From positions 18,257-51,914 of the forward strand of contig NZ_MXAN01000051.1 in assembly GCF_002027545.1 (NCBI RefSeq): a DNA stretch of 33,658 nt, given 5' to 3'. The position numbers and the translations under genes were made by a program. Under the pieces are notes generated by a model. That model was given only the letters and a program-made list of their open reading frames with translations. It was not told where the DNA came from and searched no databases. Shown piece by piece: positions 1 to 9,028 of the stretch. How positions within the stretch are numbered: the first letter of the stretch is position 1; each line of letters opens with the position of its first letter. The stretch comes from Moraxella lacunata (GTDB taxonomy: Bacteria; Pseudomonadota; Gammaproteobacteria; Pseudomonadales; Moraxellaceae).

Positions 1-20
1 GGTTGGTTGGTTGGTTGGTT
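1..20. repeat. GGTT tetranucleotide tandem repeat (at least 5 units)
   Basis: Five perfect GGTT units (AACC on the minus strand) open the window and may continue to the left. They lie downstream of the dat terminator, so they probably belong to the promoter or 5' end of the next minus-strand gene. In Acinetobacter relatives that gene is ddc, but it is not visible here. Tetranucleotide tracts of this kind mediate phase variation in Haemophilus and Moraxella; that role is inference here. Confidence 0.8.
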
Positions 21-104
21 CATTTTGCGATTTTCCATAGCAAGTGTCAAGTAAAATTTTTTATTTTAACAAATTTTTTGATAAACATAAAGCCAGTTTT
101 TGGC

Positions 105-142
105 AAAAATAAAGGCGTACCATTTAGCACGCCTTTATTTTT
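105..142 (-). terminator. rho-independent terminator of dat
   Basis: A 14-bp perfect inverted repeat (105-118 and 129-142, core GGCGT/ACGCC, 10-base loop) is flanked by A and T runs. It begins 17 bases past the dat stop codon. The arms end in A-tracts on one side and T-tracts on the other, so it could work in both directions. Confidence 0.85.
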
Positions 143-158
143 AAATTACAATTAACGC

Positions 159-1535
159 CTAGCCACGCACCGCTTTTACCGCTTCGCCCACCGCCTTTTT
201 AAAGCGAGTGATGACCTCTTGGCACTCGTCCGTAGTAATGGTAATCGGACAGAGCAAACGCACCACCGTACCGCCACGACCGCCCCGCTCCAATAACAGC
301 TTATTATCAAAGCACGCTTTTTGGATAGCGACCGCAAGCTCACTGTCGGCAGGGTATGACCCCATGTGGTCGGCGGATTTACGCTCGTCCACAATCTCAA
401 TACCCACCATCAAGCCACGCCCACGCACATTGCCAATACAGGGGAATTCTTGTGCAATTTTACGCAGTTCATCACGCAAAAACTCGCCTTGAATGCGTGA
501 ATTTTCGGCAAGGTTGTTGTTTGTGATTTGTTCTAGGACGTTATATCCTGCCGCCATGGCTAGCTGATTGCCACGGAATGTGCCTGTGTGTCCTGCTGGT
601 GCCCATGCGTCAAACTTTTTGTTAATGGCAAGCACGGCAAGGGGCAAACCACCGCCCACCGCCTTGGACATGACGACCACATCAGGGACGATTTCGGCGT
701 GCTCAAAGGCAAACATCTTGCCAGAGCGGGCAAAGCCTGCTTGCACTTCGTCTAAGATTAGCACGATGTCGTGTTTTGCGGTAACTTCACGAATTTTTTG
801 GAGCCATTTTTTGGGGGCAGGGACAACACCGCCTTCGCCTTGAATGGCTTCTAGGATAACGGCAGCAGGCTTGACAACGCCACTTTCTACGTCTTCAATG
901 AAGTTTTCAAAATAATAGGTCAATGCGTCCACGCCAGCTTCACCGCCAAGCCCTAGCGGACAACGGTATTCATGCGGATATGGCATAAACTGCACGCCCG
1001 CCATGAGATTGCCAACTTTTTCTTTGGCAGACAAGTTGCCTGTCATGGCAAGCGAGCCATGCGTCATGCCGTGATAACCGCCAGAGAATGCGATGACATT
1101 ATCACGCCCTGTATAGGTTTTGGCAAGTTTAATGGCGGCTTCTGTACCGTCCGCCCCTGTTGGACCACAGAACTGTAGGACAAAATCTTTTGGGAAAAAT
1201 GACAATAATTTTTCGGTAAATGCGTCTTTAATCGGCGTGGTGATGTCAAGGGTATGCAGTGGCAAACCGCTTTCTAGCACGTCTTTAATGGCGTTGATGG
1301 TGGCAGGGTGATTGTGTCCTAGGGCTAGCGTACCTGCTCCTGCTAGGCAGTCAAGGTATTCGTTGCCTTCTACGTCCACCACCCAGCAACCTTGTGCTTT
1401 GGCAATGGCTAGGGGAAGTTTGCGTGGGTAGCTACGGACATTTGACTCCATTTGGTTTTGACGAGTCAAGTAGTAGTCGTTGGTTGCACCGTCTTTGGGA
1501 GTTACGGGGGCATGATTTACAGAATGAACGCTCAT
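159..1535 (-). CDS. dat: diaminobutyrate--2-oxoglutarate aminotransferase
   Basis: Class III PLP-dependent aminotransferase of 458 residues that makes L-2,4-diaminobutyrate from aspartate semialdehyde and glutamate. It is the first step to 1,3-diaminopropane when paired with ddc. The N-terminus ([20 protein letters not shown]) matches the Acinetobacter Dat type. The phosphate-binding GPTGAD lies near residue 124, the cofactor-contacting LDEVQAG near 261, and the Schiff-base lysine is K291 in [11 protein letters not shown] is chosen because a GAGATGG-like site lies about 10 bases upstream. The partner ddc would lie to the left, outside the window. A terminator follows the stop. The best promoter lies almost 300 bases upstream of the start, giving a long leader. 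Ectoine-type EctB is less likely because no ectABC neighbours are seen. Confidence 0.93.
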   Translation of the reverse strand: MSVHSVNHAPVTPKDGATNDYYLTRQNQMESNVRSYPRKLPLAIAKAQGCWVVDVEGNEYLDCLAGAGTLALGHNHPATINAIKDVLESGLPLHTLDITTPIKDAFTEKLLSFFPKDFVLQFCGPTGADGTEAAIKLAKTYTGRDNVIAFSGGYHGMTHGSLAMTGNLSAKEKVGNLMAGVQFMPYPHEYRCPLGLGGEAGVDALTYYFENFIEDVESGVVKPAAVILEAIQGEGGVVPAPKKWLQKIREVTAKHDIVLILDEVQAGFARSGKMFAFEHAEIVPDVVVMSKAVGGGLPLAVLAINKKFDAWAPAGHTGTFRGNQLAMAAGYNVLEQITNNNLAENSRIQGEFLRDELRKIAQEFPCIGNVRGRGLMVGIEIVDERKSADHMGSYPADSELAVAIQKACFDNKLLLERGGRGGTVVRLLCPITITTDECQEVITRFKKAVGEAVKAVRG

Positions 1536-1834
1536 ATCGGATTACCATCTCAGATAAGGGTTAAAAGAAAAACCTATGAATAAGACATTAAATTTAACAA
1601 ATTCAATATCATATCCCTAAACCCAAACCCAATTTATCAAATAAAATTTGGGTTTAATAAGGTCATGACGTTCGGCGTGTGGTTCAATGAACGATAAAGT
1701 AAAAATGAAAAATTCATTGCACACCAGTTTTGCAAGAGTAATCATAAATAATGATTTGACCGCTTGCACGGCAATAATACTTTTAAAAATTTAACAGAAC
1801 AAATGTAAACTTATTAAAAATTTAAAAGTGGCAA

Positions 1835-1862
1835 ATTATAGCATATGTTCAAAATTTGACAA
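1835..1862 (-). promoter_or_regulatory. sigma70 promoter, probably for dat
   Basis: Read on the minus strand: TTGTCA, 16-base spacer, TATAAT. The start site would be near 1828, giving an untranslated leader of about 290 bases before dat. Confidence 0.6.
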
Positions 1863-2049
1863 CTAAAATTTCATTTTGCTACCGATTTAAGTTATTGTAT
1901 CATGGTTTTTTAAGATAAAACAAAAAGTTACCGATAGCCAACATTTACATACATGATGAGAATTTTTTGAACTTCCTTTAAAATTTTGCAAAAGTCAAGT
2001 TGGCGACAACCTTATTCCTAATTAAGTTACAAAAAACCCCCAAAACCCT

Positions 2050-2078
2050 TTGCAAAATCCGCCAAATGGGTGTATAAA
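2050..2078 (+). promoter_or_regulatory. sigma70 promoter of serA
   Basis: TTGCAA at 2050-2055, a 17-base spacer and TATAAA at 2073-2078. The predicted start near 2085 leaves a leader of about 33 bases that contains the AAGGA ribosome site. Confidence 0.6.
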
Positions 2079-2117
2079 TATACTTTTGCCAACCCAATCT
2101 CCTTATAAGGATTTTTC

Positions 2118-3344
2118 ATGACTTTATCCCTTAACAAAGACAAAATTCGCTTTTTGCTCTTAGAAGGCGTGCATGACAACGCCCTAAAAGTGCTAAACGA
2201 AGCTGGCTACACCAACATCGAATACATCAAGACCGCCCTTGATGAAGATGAACTCATCGAAAAAATCAAAGACGCCCATTTCATCGGTATCCGCTCACGC
2301 ACCCAGCTCACTCGCAAGGTGCTAGAATCTGCCGAAAAACTCATCTGCATTGGCTGTTTTTGTATCGGCACCAACCAAGTGGATTTGGACGCTGCCTTAG
2401 AGCTGGGCATTCCTATCTTTAACGCCCCCTACTCGAACACCCGTTCGGTTGCCGAGCTGGTGCTTGCTGAGACCATCATGCTCATGCGTGGCATTCCTGA
2501 GAAAAATGCGGTCGTCCATCGTGGTGGCTGGAACAAATCCGCCAAAGACAGCTATGAAGTGCGTGGCAAGACCATGGGTATCGTGGGCTATGGCTCTATC
2601 GGCTCACAACTGTCCGTCCTGTGCGAAGGACTGGGCATGAAAGTCATCTATCATGACGTGCTGACCAAACTGCCACTGGGTAATGCCATGCAAATGGGCA
2701 GTTTTGATGAACTCCTAGAAAAAGCTGATGTGGTAACCCTGCACGTCCCTGACCTGCCTAGCACCCGTAATATGATGACCGCTCGTGAGTTTGGCAAGAT
2801 GAAAGACGGCTCGTTCTTTATCAACGCTGCTCGTGGCGGGTGTGTGAATATTGACGACTTAGCCGCCGCCCTAGAAAGCGGTAAGATACTCGGGGCTGCC
2901 ATTGACGTATTCCCCAAAGAACCAAAATCAGCCGATGAAGAGTTCATCTCGCCCTTGCGTGCCTTTGAGAACGTCATTCTCACCCCTCATGTCGGCGGTT
3001 CTACCCAAGAAGCCCAAGCCAACATCGGTCTAGAAGTCGCTGATAAATTCGTCCGCTACTCTGACATGGGCGACACGACAAGTGCGGTGAACTTCCCCAA
3101 CGTATCCATTCCATTCACAGACAAGAGCCACCGCCTGCTACACATTCACCAAAACGTCCCCGGTGTACTCTCGCAGGTCAACGCTTCCTTTGCGGACGCT
3201 GGTATCAACATCACCGCCCAGTCGATGATGACTCGTGGCGATGTCGGCTATCTGGTCATGGACGTGGACGACAACGACTCCGCCAAAGCCCTAGAACGCC
3301 TGCGTGCCATTCCCCAGACCATTAAGGTGCGTGTGTTGTTTTGA
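2118..3344 (+). CDS. serA: D-3-phosphoglycerate dehydrogenase
   Basis: Oxidises 3-phosphoglycerate to 3-phosphohydroxypyruvate with NAD, the first step of serine synthesis. It has 408 residues, close to E. coli SerA (410), and follows that protein along its length. Visible blocks are an N-terminal substrate-binding half (HFIGIRSRTQLT, GCFCIGTNQVDLDAA), the Rossmann GYGSIG motif at 157-162, the NAARGG arginine, the HVGGSTQEAQ histidine, and a C-terminal ACT domain from about residue 335 (HIHQNVPGVLSQVN) expected to bind serine for feedback control. The start is supported by AAGGA seven bases upstream. It is a single-gene unit with its own promoter and terminator. Confidence 0.97.
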   Translation: MTLSLNKDKIRFLLLEGVHDNALKVLNEAGYTNIEYIKTALDEDELIEKIKDAHFIGIRSRTQLTRKVLESAEKLICIGCFCIGTNQVDLDAALELGIPIFNAPYSNTRSVAELVLAETIMLMRGIPEKNAVVHRGGWNKSAKDSYEVRGKTMGIVGYGSIGSQLSVLCEGLGMKVIYHDVLTKLPLGNAMQMGSFDELLEKADVVTLHVPDLPSTRNMMTAREFGKMKDGSFFINAARGGCVNIDDLAAALESGKILGAAIDVFPKEPKSADEEFISPLRAFENVILTPHVGGSTQEAQANIGLEVADKFVRYSDMGDTTSAVNFPNVSIPFTDKSHRLLHIHQNVPGVLSQVNASFADAGINITAQSMMTRGDVGYLVMDVDDNDSAKALERLRAIPQTIKVRVLF

Positions 3345-3367
3345 TTGTGCATTCTAAATAACCCAAA

Positions 3368-3401
3368 AAATAAAACCACTCGTGATTGAGTGGTTTTATT
3401 T
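3368..3401. terminator. bidirectional terminator after serA
   Basis: Perfect 14-bp inverted repeat (3368-3381 and 3388-3401) around a 6-base loop, with core ACCACTC/GAGTGGT and A and T runs on either side. It ends serA and could also stop transcripts leaving the minus-strand island. Confidence 0.9.
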
Positions 3402-3551
3402 GATCTCATAGACAAAACTCCTGCTTTTACCACATTCAAAGTCTGACACCTTATAGTTTCGAATGGGTTTTCATGGAAGTTTAAAAAGCATATCCCTACT
3501 GCAACTCTCAAAATACCAAGAAAAACTTTGGGCAAAATTTCATTATCAACC
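3402..3551. other. unassigned spacer at the 3' edge of the glycan island
   Basis: 150 bases between the serA terminator and the first island gene. Short open frames exist on both strands but none has a ribosome site or a recognisable product. It may be decayed DNA marking the island boundary; I cannot identify it. Confidence 0.5.
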
Positions 3552-4376
3552 TCACCTTTTTCTTAACAAACGATACAATAAGCCCAATATTGGCTGCGGC
3601 AACAATCTTGGAATGGTTCTTAATATAAAGATTGAACCACCATAAAATACACCATGAACATTCAACTGATTTTTTAATTGAAATAATTGCCACTCACTTT
3701 TGATATATTGCCAACCACGTCTGCGACCATGCATACCATTCCCCACTCGTGCATACACTAATATATCGCTCAAATTTGACACTTGATAGCCGTTGCCAAT
3801 CACTCTAAGCCATAAATTATAATCCTCCATAAACCAATGATGCTGATACGAATCCAATGATAAAATAACCAATTTTTTATAAGCAATCGTCATATGATTA
3901 AAAGGATTACGTTTGGTGGCAAAATGACAGATTTGCTCGTGAGAAGTTGGCACCGATTTTATCATCTTTAAATCATCAATCTGCTGATTAAACTCTTGGA
4001 CTTGCCCACCAAATAACACAATGCTGGGATTGGCTTTGATAAAATCAATCTGTTTTTGAAATCTATCAGACATACAAATATCATCCGTATCCATACGAAA
4101 TACCCATTCATGTTCGCAATGCTCCAATCCTGCATTTAGAGCTTTTGCTAAACCAACATTTTGTAATAATGGCACGATTTTTAAAATGCCTTTTAATTTA
4201 TTTTGCCAATCTTGAATAATTTTTTCTAATTCATCAGTCAATTCTCCGTCCTTGACCAAAACAATTTGATTAGGTTTTAGGGTTTGGTTATCCCAAATGC
4301 TTTTCAAGCATTCATGAAGAAATTTAGGATTTTCTTTACAATAAATAGACATCAACACAGAGAAACCAATATTCAT
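3552..4376 (-). CDS. family 2 glycosyltransferase
   Basis: A 274-residue GT-A-fold transferase, predicted cytoplasmic. The N-terminus FSVLMSIYCKENPKFLHECL is the nucleotide-binding start of GT2 enzymes. VKDG near 42-44 and the metal-binding DTDD at 96-99 are present, followed by GLAKALN and a C-terminal W-rich acceptor part. It probably adds a sugar to the lipid-linked glycan; donor and acceptor cannot be read from sequence. I prefer ATG at 4376, which has AGGTGG about seven bases upstream, to the in-frame GTG at 4385. It is the last gene of the island, ten bases after the GT52 stop. It is the only non-sialyl transferase seen besides the initiating enzyme. Confidence 0.88.
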   Translation of the reverse strand: MNIGFSVLMSIYCKENPKFLHECLKSIWDNQTLKPNQIVLVKDGELTDELEKIIQDWQNKLKGILKIVPLLQNVGLAKALNAGLEHCEHEWVFRMDTDDICMSDRFQKQIDFIKANPSIVLFGGQVQEFNQQIDDLKMIKSVPTSHEQICHFATKRNPFNHMTIAYKKLVILSLDSYQHHWFMEDYNLWLRVIGNGYQVSNLSDILVYARVGNGMHGRRRGWQYIKSEWQLFQLKNQLNVHGVFYGGSIFILRTIPRLLPQPILGLLYRLLRKR

Positions 4377-4385
4377 AGCACCCAC

Positions 4386-5336
4386 CTAAATCGATTCATC
4401 AATATCAATAATATCAATATTTAATTTCTTAAAAATATCATAGCATTTTTCTATATCTTCTTTATCTATAATATCAAACTCATTTGAGTAAAAAGAATTT
4501 AATTCTATATTTTTAATATGGGCGACATTTAATCCTGCACTACTAAAAAAATAATATAATCGTATTTTTTTATATTCTTTAAAAACCATTGAAAGATAAT
4601 CTTCAAAAATAAGATTAGACCCAATAATATTTGCACCAACAATCCGATGATAATAGGTTTCTCTAGGATGTGGGAAATATAGTTCAATATGATATTTCTT
4701 AACAATATCATTCATGAGCTGAATATTTTTATCATCATTTTGAAATAGTGGCTGACCCAATAGTATAGATATAGATTCCTGCCGAGCATCATAATTATCT
4801 TTTAATGCTAACAATAAGTCAATTTTTTGTATTTTTTGATTCGTTGTCAGGTGGTGATAGATTGAAAAATGCTTATCGCTATTTTGAATAATTTTATCAA
4901 TGTTATCATCAACAAAAAGCACTTTTTTTAAAATTTTATAAAACAACCCAGTCAAGTTATTTTTATTTTTAAATCCAGTTAAATTAGCTGTACCATCATC
5001 AAATGTATAATAACTCTTATGGACAATATAAGAAAGAATACCTTGAATAAAAAACTTATTTAAATTTGCTATAAAAATTCTTTGAATATGATAATTACCA
5101 TTCATCATTTTTGACCAAGCTAACAGTTTTTTTATCAATCCTACTCTTGAATAACGACCCTCTATGATTAAATCAGACATTACGCATTTTTCTTTTAATC
5201 TATCATAATAATGCTGATATTTGTCATTCATAAGTGGAGCAAGCATTAATCCAAAGAATTGCTCATTCGGATAACATTCTATAATTTTTTCGGCAATCAA
5301 AACCTGTAAAGGCGTACAACAAACAATTAAATTCAT
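4386..5336 (-). CDS. GT52 family sialyltransferase (Lst-like)
   Basis: 316 residues resembling the glycosyltransferase 52 family, which includes the neisserial alpha-2,3-sialyltransferase Lst and Haemophilus LsgB. The start [19 protein letters not shown] parallels the NLIFCYTILQMKVAERIM block of Lst. FDDGTANL at 112-119 matches FDDGTGNL, the ILLGQP block near 191 matches ILLGSP, and PHPRETY at 222-228 matches PHPRQTY. Unlike Lst there is no N-terminal membrane segment. Predicted role: transfer of CMP-Neu5Ac to a terminal galactose-like acceptor; linkage is unknown. Its ATG overlaps the flippase stop by four bases, so it is translationally coupled. The coding sequence is strikingly AT-rich compared with serA, suggesting transfer. 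Confidence 0.85.
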   Translation of the reverse strand: MNLIVCCTPLQVLIAEKIIECYPNEQFFGLMLAPLMNDKYQHYYDRLKEKCVMSDLIIEGRYSRVGLIKKLLAWSKMMNGNYHIQRIFIANLNKFFIQGILSYIVHKSYYTFDDGTANLTGFKNKNNLTGLFYKILKKVLFVDDNIDKIIQNSDKHFSIYHHLTTNQKIQKIDLLLALKDNYDARQESISILLGQPLFQNDDKNIQLMNDIVKKYHIELYFPHPRETYYHRIVGANIIGSNLIFEDYLSMVFKEYKKIRLYYFFSSAGLNVAHIKNIELNSFYSNEFDIIDKEDIEKCYDIFKKLNIDIIDIDESI

Positions 5337-6532
5337 AATTCTACTCTAGATGTTGCAATCCACAATATCGGCAAAATCACCACCGCCCCCAAAATACCGG
5401 CAAACGGTATATATTCAATTTTTGTCATCATCAGCCCCAATAGCGATAATACATAAACCACCGTTGTTAATGTAGAACATACCGCAATCCACTGATTTTT
5501 ACCATGATAAAACAGATAGTTTACCATAATTAAATAAGGAATGCTGAGCGTGGTTGAAATTAAAAACATCATAATATAATATTTTGTGCCGACAAACTGT
5601 TTGCCTAATAACCACACGACCACGCTTTCTGGAATCAACCACATCATCACAGCAGGAATGGGTACAAATAATAAAGAATACATTGCCCAACGATGAATCT
5701 GTGATAAGCTAATTTTTTGTTTTTTAAGGGCTTCAAAATAGTACGGTATGACTGCTTTATTAACTGCCATAATGCCCACGCTTGCGATTGATGCGACCGT
5801 TGCTCCCATTGCATACAATCCCAATTCAGTTTCACTAAACCGATGATAAATAAAAATACGGTCTAATTGTCCACGCATAAAATTACTGATGTTATGCAAG
5901 ATAAGGGGTAAGCCAAAACCAATTATATAGTAAAAAGCAATTTTGTATTTTGCAAAACTAAACTGCTTTATAATGGCTTTTTTGACGTACAGCCAATAAG
6001 ATACTGCAAATACCACCATATTTGCCAGTGCAATCGCCAAAATACGTTTTTCCACCAAATTGGTTTGATAAATTTCCAATAATACAATGGTTAATAAAGC
6101 AGACAAAATCCCTGATAAAAACTGTATCATCGTATAATGAATGGCGTTTTTATGGCATTGTCTGATAACCAATTGTGTTGATAAAAAAGATTGAAAAATA
6201 GATGCGATGACCAAATATGCCATAATTGTGGATTGCCAAATCCAGCAAGCAATTAAGGCTATCACACCTATCACAGCAGTATAAAGATAACCTGTATTGA
6301 CAATTAAATTTAAAGAACGCTTGCCATAAAAATAAAAATATCTTGAAATCGCCCCTTCTTGGCAAAAACCCACTGCCAATAATAATAATGCCAAGTAGGT
6401 TTGATAATAAGATAACTCACCATATCCTGCCACGCCTAATTTACGAGAAAGATAGGGCAATAGTAAAAAAGGAATCATTTTTGAGAATAATTCCCCAATT
6501 AAATAAATGGCACTGTCTTTTAAAATTTTCAT
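5333..6532 (-). CDS. Wzx-like polysaccharide flippase
   Basis: 399 residues, almost wholly hydrophobic with about 12 predicted membrane segments. The N-terminus ([40 protein letters not shown]) is the typical opening of the MOP/Wzx polysaccharide exporter family. Expected role: flipping the undecaprenyl-diphosphate-linked oligosaccharide to the periplasmic face of the inner membrane. It overlaps the acetyltransferase upstream and the GT52 gene downstream by four bases each. With no Wzy-like polymerase assigned and no ABC exporter, a short single-unit glycan is suggested. Substrate is inferred from context only. Confidence 0.88.
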   Translation of the reverse strand: MKILKDSAIYLIGELFSKMIPFLLLPYLSRKLGVAGYGELSYYQTYLALLLLAVGFCQEGAISRYFYFYGKRSLNLIVNTGYLYTAVIGVIALIACWIWQSTIMAYLVIASIFQSFLSTQLVIRQCHKNAIHYTMIQFLSGILSALLTIVLLEIYQTNLVEKRILAIALANMVVFAVSYWLYVKKAIIKQFSFAKYKIAFYYIIGFGLPLILHNISNFMRGQLDRIFIYHRFSETELGLYAMGATVASIASVGIMAVNKAVIPYYFEALKKQKISLSQIHRWAMYSLLFVPIPAVMMWLIPESVVVWLLGKQFVGTKYYIMMFLISTTLSIPYLIMVNYLFYHGKNQWIAVCSTLTTVVYVLSLLGLMMTKIEYIPFAGILGAVVILPILWIATSRVEL

Positions 6533-7047
6533 ACCGAATTTTTGGGCGGAATCAATTTATTAAAGCCAACAGCAGTATAGCCGTCAGGCACATCTTTGGT
6601 AACCACAGCATTGGCACCGATAATACAATTTTTGCCAATATGCACATCGCCCAAAACTTTTGCACCTGTACAAATAATGGAATTTTCTCCCACAATTTGC
6701 TGACAAAATACACCACGCCGTTCGATTTCATCAAATGTCAAAGCACCAAAAGTAACATTTTGATGAATAATAACGCCGTCTGCTAATTTTGCTCCACCAC
6801 CAATCACAATCCCCAATGGATGCCTAAAAATAACCTTACCCAACTCACATTCTGGTCTAATGTCACAAGCAAAATGGCGAAAAATTTTCTGATGATAGTA
6901 TACTTTTAGCAAACTAAATAATTTATAAAAAATTAAATTCCTATGATATCTCTCAGCCAAGCGTGCATATTTTTGCATAACAGCAATATCATCAGTAATT
7001 GAATAAATTCCTAAAATTCGTCTAGCGATATTTTTTAAGAGTTTCAT
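6529..7047 (-). CDS. hexapeptide-repeat O-acetyltransferase (serine acetyltransferase-like)
   Basis: 172 residues. From about residue 75 to 165 runs a left-handed beta-helix built of hexapeptides ([45 protein letters not shown]), as in CysE-type acetyltransferases. It lacks the long N-terminal helical domain of true CysE. Its position between neuB and the flippase, with ATGA overlaps on both sides, argues for an acetyl-CoA-dependent modifier of sialic acid or of another glycan sugar. Related proteins in sialic acid loci include NeuD/NeuO/OatWY-type acetyltransferases; which one this matches is not decidable by eye. Confidence 0.8.
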   Translation of the reverse strand: MKLLKNIARRILGIYSITDDIAVMQKYARLAERYHRNLIFYKLFSLLKVYYHQKIFRHFACDIRPECELGKVIFRHPLGIVIGGGAKLADGVIIHQNVTFGALTFDEIERRGVFCQQIVGENSIICTGAKVLGDVHIGKNCIIGANAVVTKDVPDGYTAVGFNKLIPPKNSV

Positions 7048-8090
7048 TCAATATCCGCCTTTTTAATTTGAGCCCCTTTTTTAATGTCTCGCACAGCAAT
7101 TTTTCCAAACAAATTTTCATAGTCATCTGCTGAAAAATCGCCTGTTGCAGGGCGTTTTACCCATAAATTATCCGCAGACAATGCTTCACCCGCTTTAATT
7201 TCTTTGTCCGCAACCACCGAAGCAAACGCAAAATCTTTGGTTGGTTTTTCACCTTTGATTTCGGTATCTTTTTGACCGCCACGAGCCAATTTTAAGGCGT
7301 GTGAACCTGCTTTTAAGTCTTTAAAAGTTTCAGGATTCATAGAGCATACAATATCAGGGCCGGGGCGACTCATGTCATCGGTAAAATGACGCTCCAAAAT
7401 ACTTGCCCCAAGTGCCACCGCACCCAAACACGCATAATTATCCAAAGTATGGTCAGATAAGCCAACCACTGCATCAGGGAATTTTTCAGCCAGCTCGGTC
7501 ATGCCACCCAAACGCACATCTTCATAAGGCGTTGGGTAGATGTTGGTGCAGTGTAACAAGGCATAAGGCACGCCTGCTTCACGAATAATATCCACCGATT
7601 TTTGAATGCTGGCAATGGTGTTCATGCCTGTGGACAAAATAATGGGTTTGCCAAAGGATGCAACCAATTTGATAAGCGGATAATTATTGCATTCGCCAGA
7701 GCCGATTTTATAGGCTTGCACACCCATACGTTCCAAACGATGTGCCGCCGCACGAGAAAATGGCGTACTGATAAAAATCATGCCTTTGCTTTCAACATAT
7801 TCTTTGAGCTTGATTTCATCTTCTTCGTTTAATGCACAGCGAGCCATGATTTCATAAATAGAAACATCGGCATTACCTGGAATCACGGATTTGGCTTCAT
7901 CTGACATTTCGTCTTCTACGATATGTGTTTGATGTTTGACGACTTCTGCACCTGCTTCATAGGCGGCATCTACCATTTCAAAGGCGGTTTTTAAGCTACC
8001 TTCGTGGTTGATACCGATTTCGCAGATGATTAAAGGTTCGTGCTGATAACCGACCGCGCGATTACCGATTTTAAATTCGTTTTGTTGCAT
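7044..8090 (-). CDS. neuB: N-acetylneuraminate synthase
   Basis: Condenses ManNAc with phosphoenolpyruvate to Neu5Ac. It has 348 residues and closely follows meningococcal SiaC/NeuB, for example EPLIICEIGINHEGSLKTAF, ISTPFSRAAA, IGSGECNNYPLIKLVASFGK and RPGPDIVCSMNP. It has an N-terminal TIM barrel followed by a C-terminal SAF/antifreeze-like domain from about residue 285, with the substrate-contacting arginine in WVKRPATGDF. The N-terminus FKIGNR aligns with the neisserial start, and a GAGAG-like ribosome site lies about eight bases upstream of the ATG. The strong match to the Neu5Ac type rather than legionaminic or pseudaminic synthases indicates that the product is Neu5Ac. Confidence 0.97.
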   Translation of the reverse strand: MQQNEFKIGNRAVGYQHEPLIICEIGINHEGSLKTAFEMVDAAYEAGAEVVKHQTHIVEDEMSDEAKSVIPGNADVSIYEIMARCALNEEDEIKLKEYVESKGMIFISTPFSRAAAHRLERMGVQAYKIGSGECNNYPLIKLVASFGKPIILSTGMNTIASIQKSVDIIREAGVPYALLHCTNIYPTPYEDVRLGGMTELAEKFPDAVVGLSDHTLDNYACLGAVALGASILERHFTDDMSRPGPDIVCSMNPETFKDLKAGSHALKLARGGQKDTEIKGEKPTKDFAFASVVADKEIKAGEALSADNLWVKRPATGDFSADDYENLFGKIAVRDIKKGAQIKKADIE

Positions 8091-8126
8091 AAAAATACTC
8101 TCAATATTACATTTTTACTAAATTAA

Positions 8127-8996
8127 TTAAAATTTTATAAATAAAACCAATTGGTGCAATAAGGATTTGAAATATCTTCTTGCCTTACTATTAATTCTTT
8201 TAAAAATTGAAATATTATAACCAGTAATAAGATATGCTCTTTCTATAGGAATTAAAATATCCTTGATTGCCTCATATGGTTTTTCAACAATCACAAACTC
8301 CTTCGAATTATCTTTTATATCAGGATAAGTACAAGGAAAATACTTAGAAAAACTACTTTTTGGGCATAAAGACACAATATTTATATCATAATTTTCTTCG
8401 AGAAATCTTAGTGCCTCAATATCAAAATTTTTATTATGAATACCGTTTTTTACCAAACGTTTTATTTTTGGAAAAACCTTAATAAAGTTGCTTTTTTGAT
8501 GATTAAAGACATAGCTATTATTGGAATCTTCATAAAAGTCTATTCCTGCAATATAAATATTTTTATAACCCAAAGCTACTGCTACTGCTACCATATACAC
8601 ACCAGAAGTAATATAATTACCTTTATACAGATTATTGAATTTTAAAAAACAATTGAATAATTCCAATTTTGAGATATACAAATCGTACCCATCTTTTATG
8701 TCAGGAAAATAATACTTAAATCCTTGATATTTTTTATCCGTAGAAGCTTCTGCTAGACGAGAAATGACAATATTCTCTATTGAATACTCATTATTGGTAT
8801 CTAAGGTTTTATAAGTAAAGTACTGCTCCAATATAACAGAAAAGTTTAAAAAAGCATATTTTACTTTCTTCCCTAAAAAATATTTATCCTCGAAGTAAAA
8901 TTGATTACAACGGAAAACATCGTAGTCATCTGGCAATAACGAATAATCAATTTCTGCCAAACTTGGACCATTTCCAGCAACAACTGCTGATTTCAT
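8127..8996 (-). CDS. GT42 family sialyltransferase (CstII-like)
   Basis: 289 residues resembling the Campylobacter CstI/CstII and Haemophilus Lic3A family. The start KSAVVAGNGPSLAEIDYSLL and DVFRCNQFYFEDKY are near-identical blocks. Residues known to be active or CMP-binding in CstII have counterparts: N9, N31, N51, S131 (TSG), Y155 (GIDFY), Y162 and H187. Asn at 51 is the residue linked to alpha-2,3/alpha-2,8 bifunctionality in CstII. The C-terminus carries the basic, hydrophobic tail (RRYFKSLLHQLVLF) that anchors CstII to membranes. ATG at 8996 is preferred over the one at 9002 because GAGAGG is then correctly spaced and the N-terminus matches CstII. It is very AT-rich and sits between neuA and neuB with 30-40-base gaps. 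Confidence 0.92.
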   Translation of the reverse strand: MKSAVVAGNGPSLAEIDYSLLPDDYDVFRCNQFYFEDKYFLGKKVKYAFLNFSVILEQYFTYKTLDTNNEYSIENIVISRLAEASTDKKYQGFKYYFPDIKDGYDLYISKLELFNCFLKFNNLYKGNYITSGVYMVAVAVALGYKNIYIAGIDFYEDSNNSYVFNHQKSNFIKVFPKIKRLVKNGIHNKNFDIEALRFLEENYDINIVSLCPKSSFSKYFPCTYPDIKDNSKEFVIVEKPYEAIKDILIPIERAYLITGYNISIFKRINSKARRYFKSLLHQLVLFIKF

Positions 8997-9028
8997 ATAC
9001 ATCCTCTCATACTTAACCTGCTGTAATA

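Larger units (their letters stand above)
1536..2117. other. divergent dat/serA intergenic region
   Basis: 582 bases without a convincing gene. It contains a minus-strand promoter at 1835-1862 and a plus-strand serA promoter at 2050-2078. An 8-bp inverted repeat (AAACCCAA at 1625-1632, TTGGGTTT at 1648-1655) lies in the dat leader. The rest is AT-rich sequence in which I recognise nothing else. Confidence 0.7.

Noticed and set aside
3402..3551. Possible insertion sequence remnant at the island edge
   Set aside because: Short open frames exist but I could identify no transposase motif, terminal inverted repeat or target duplication.
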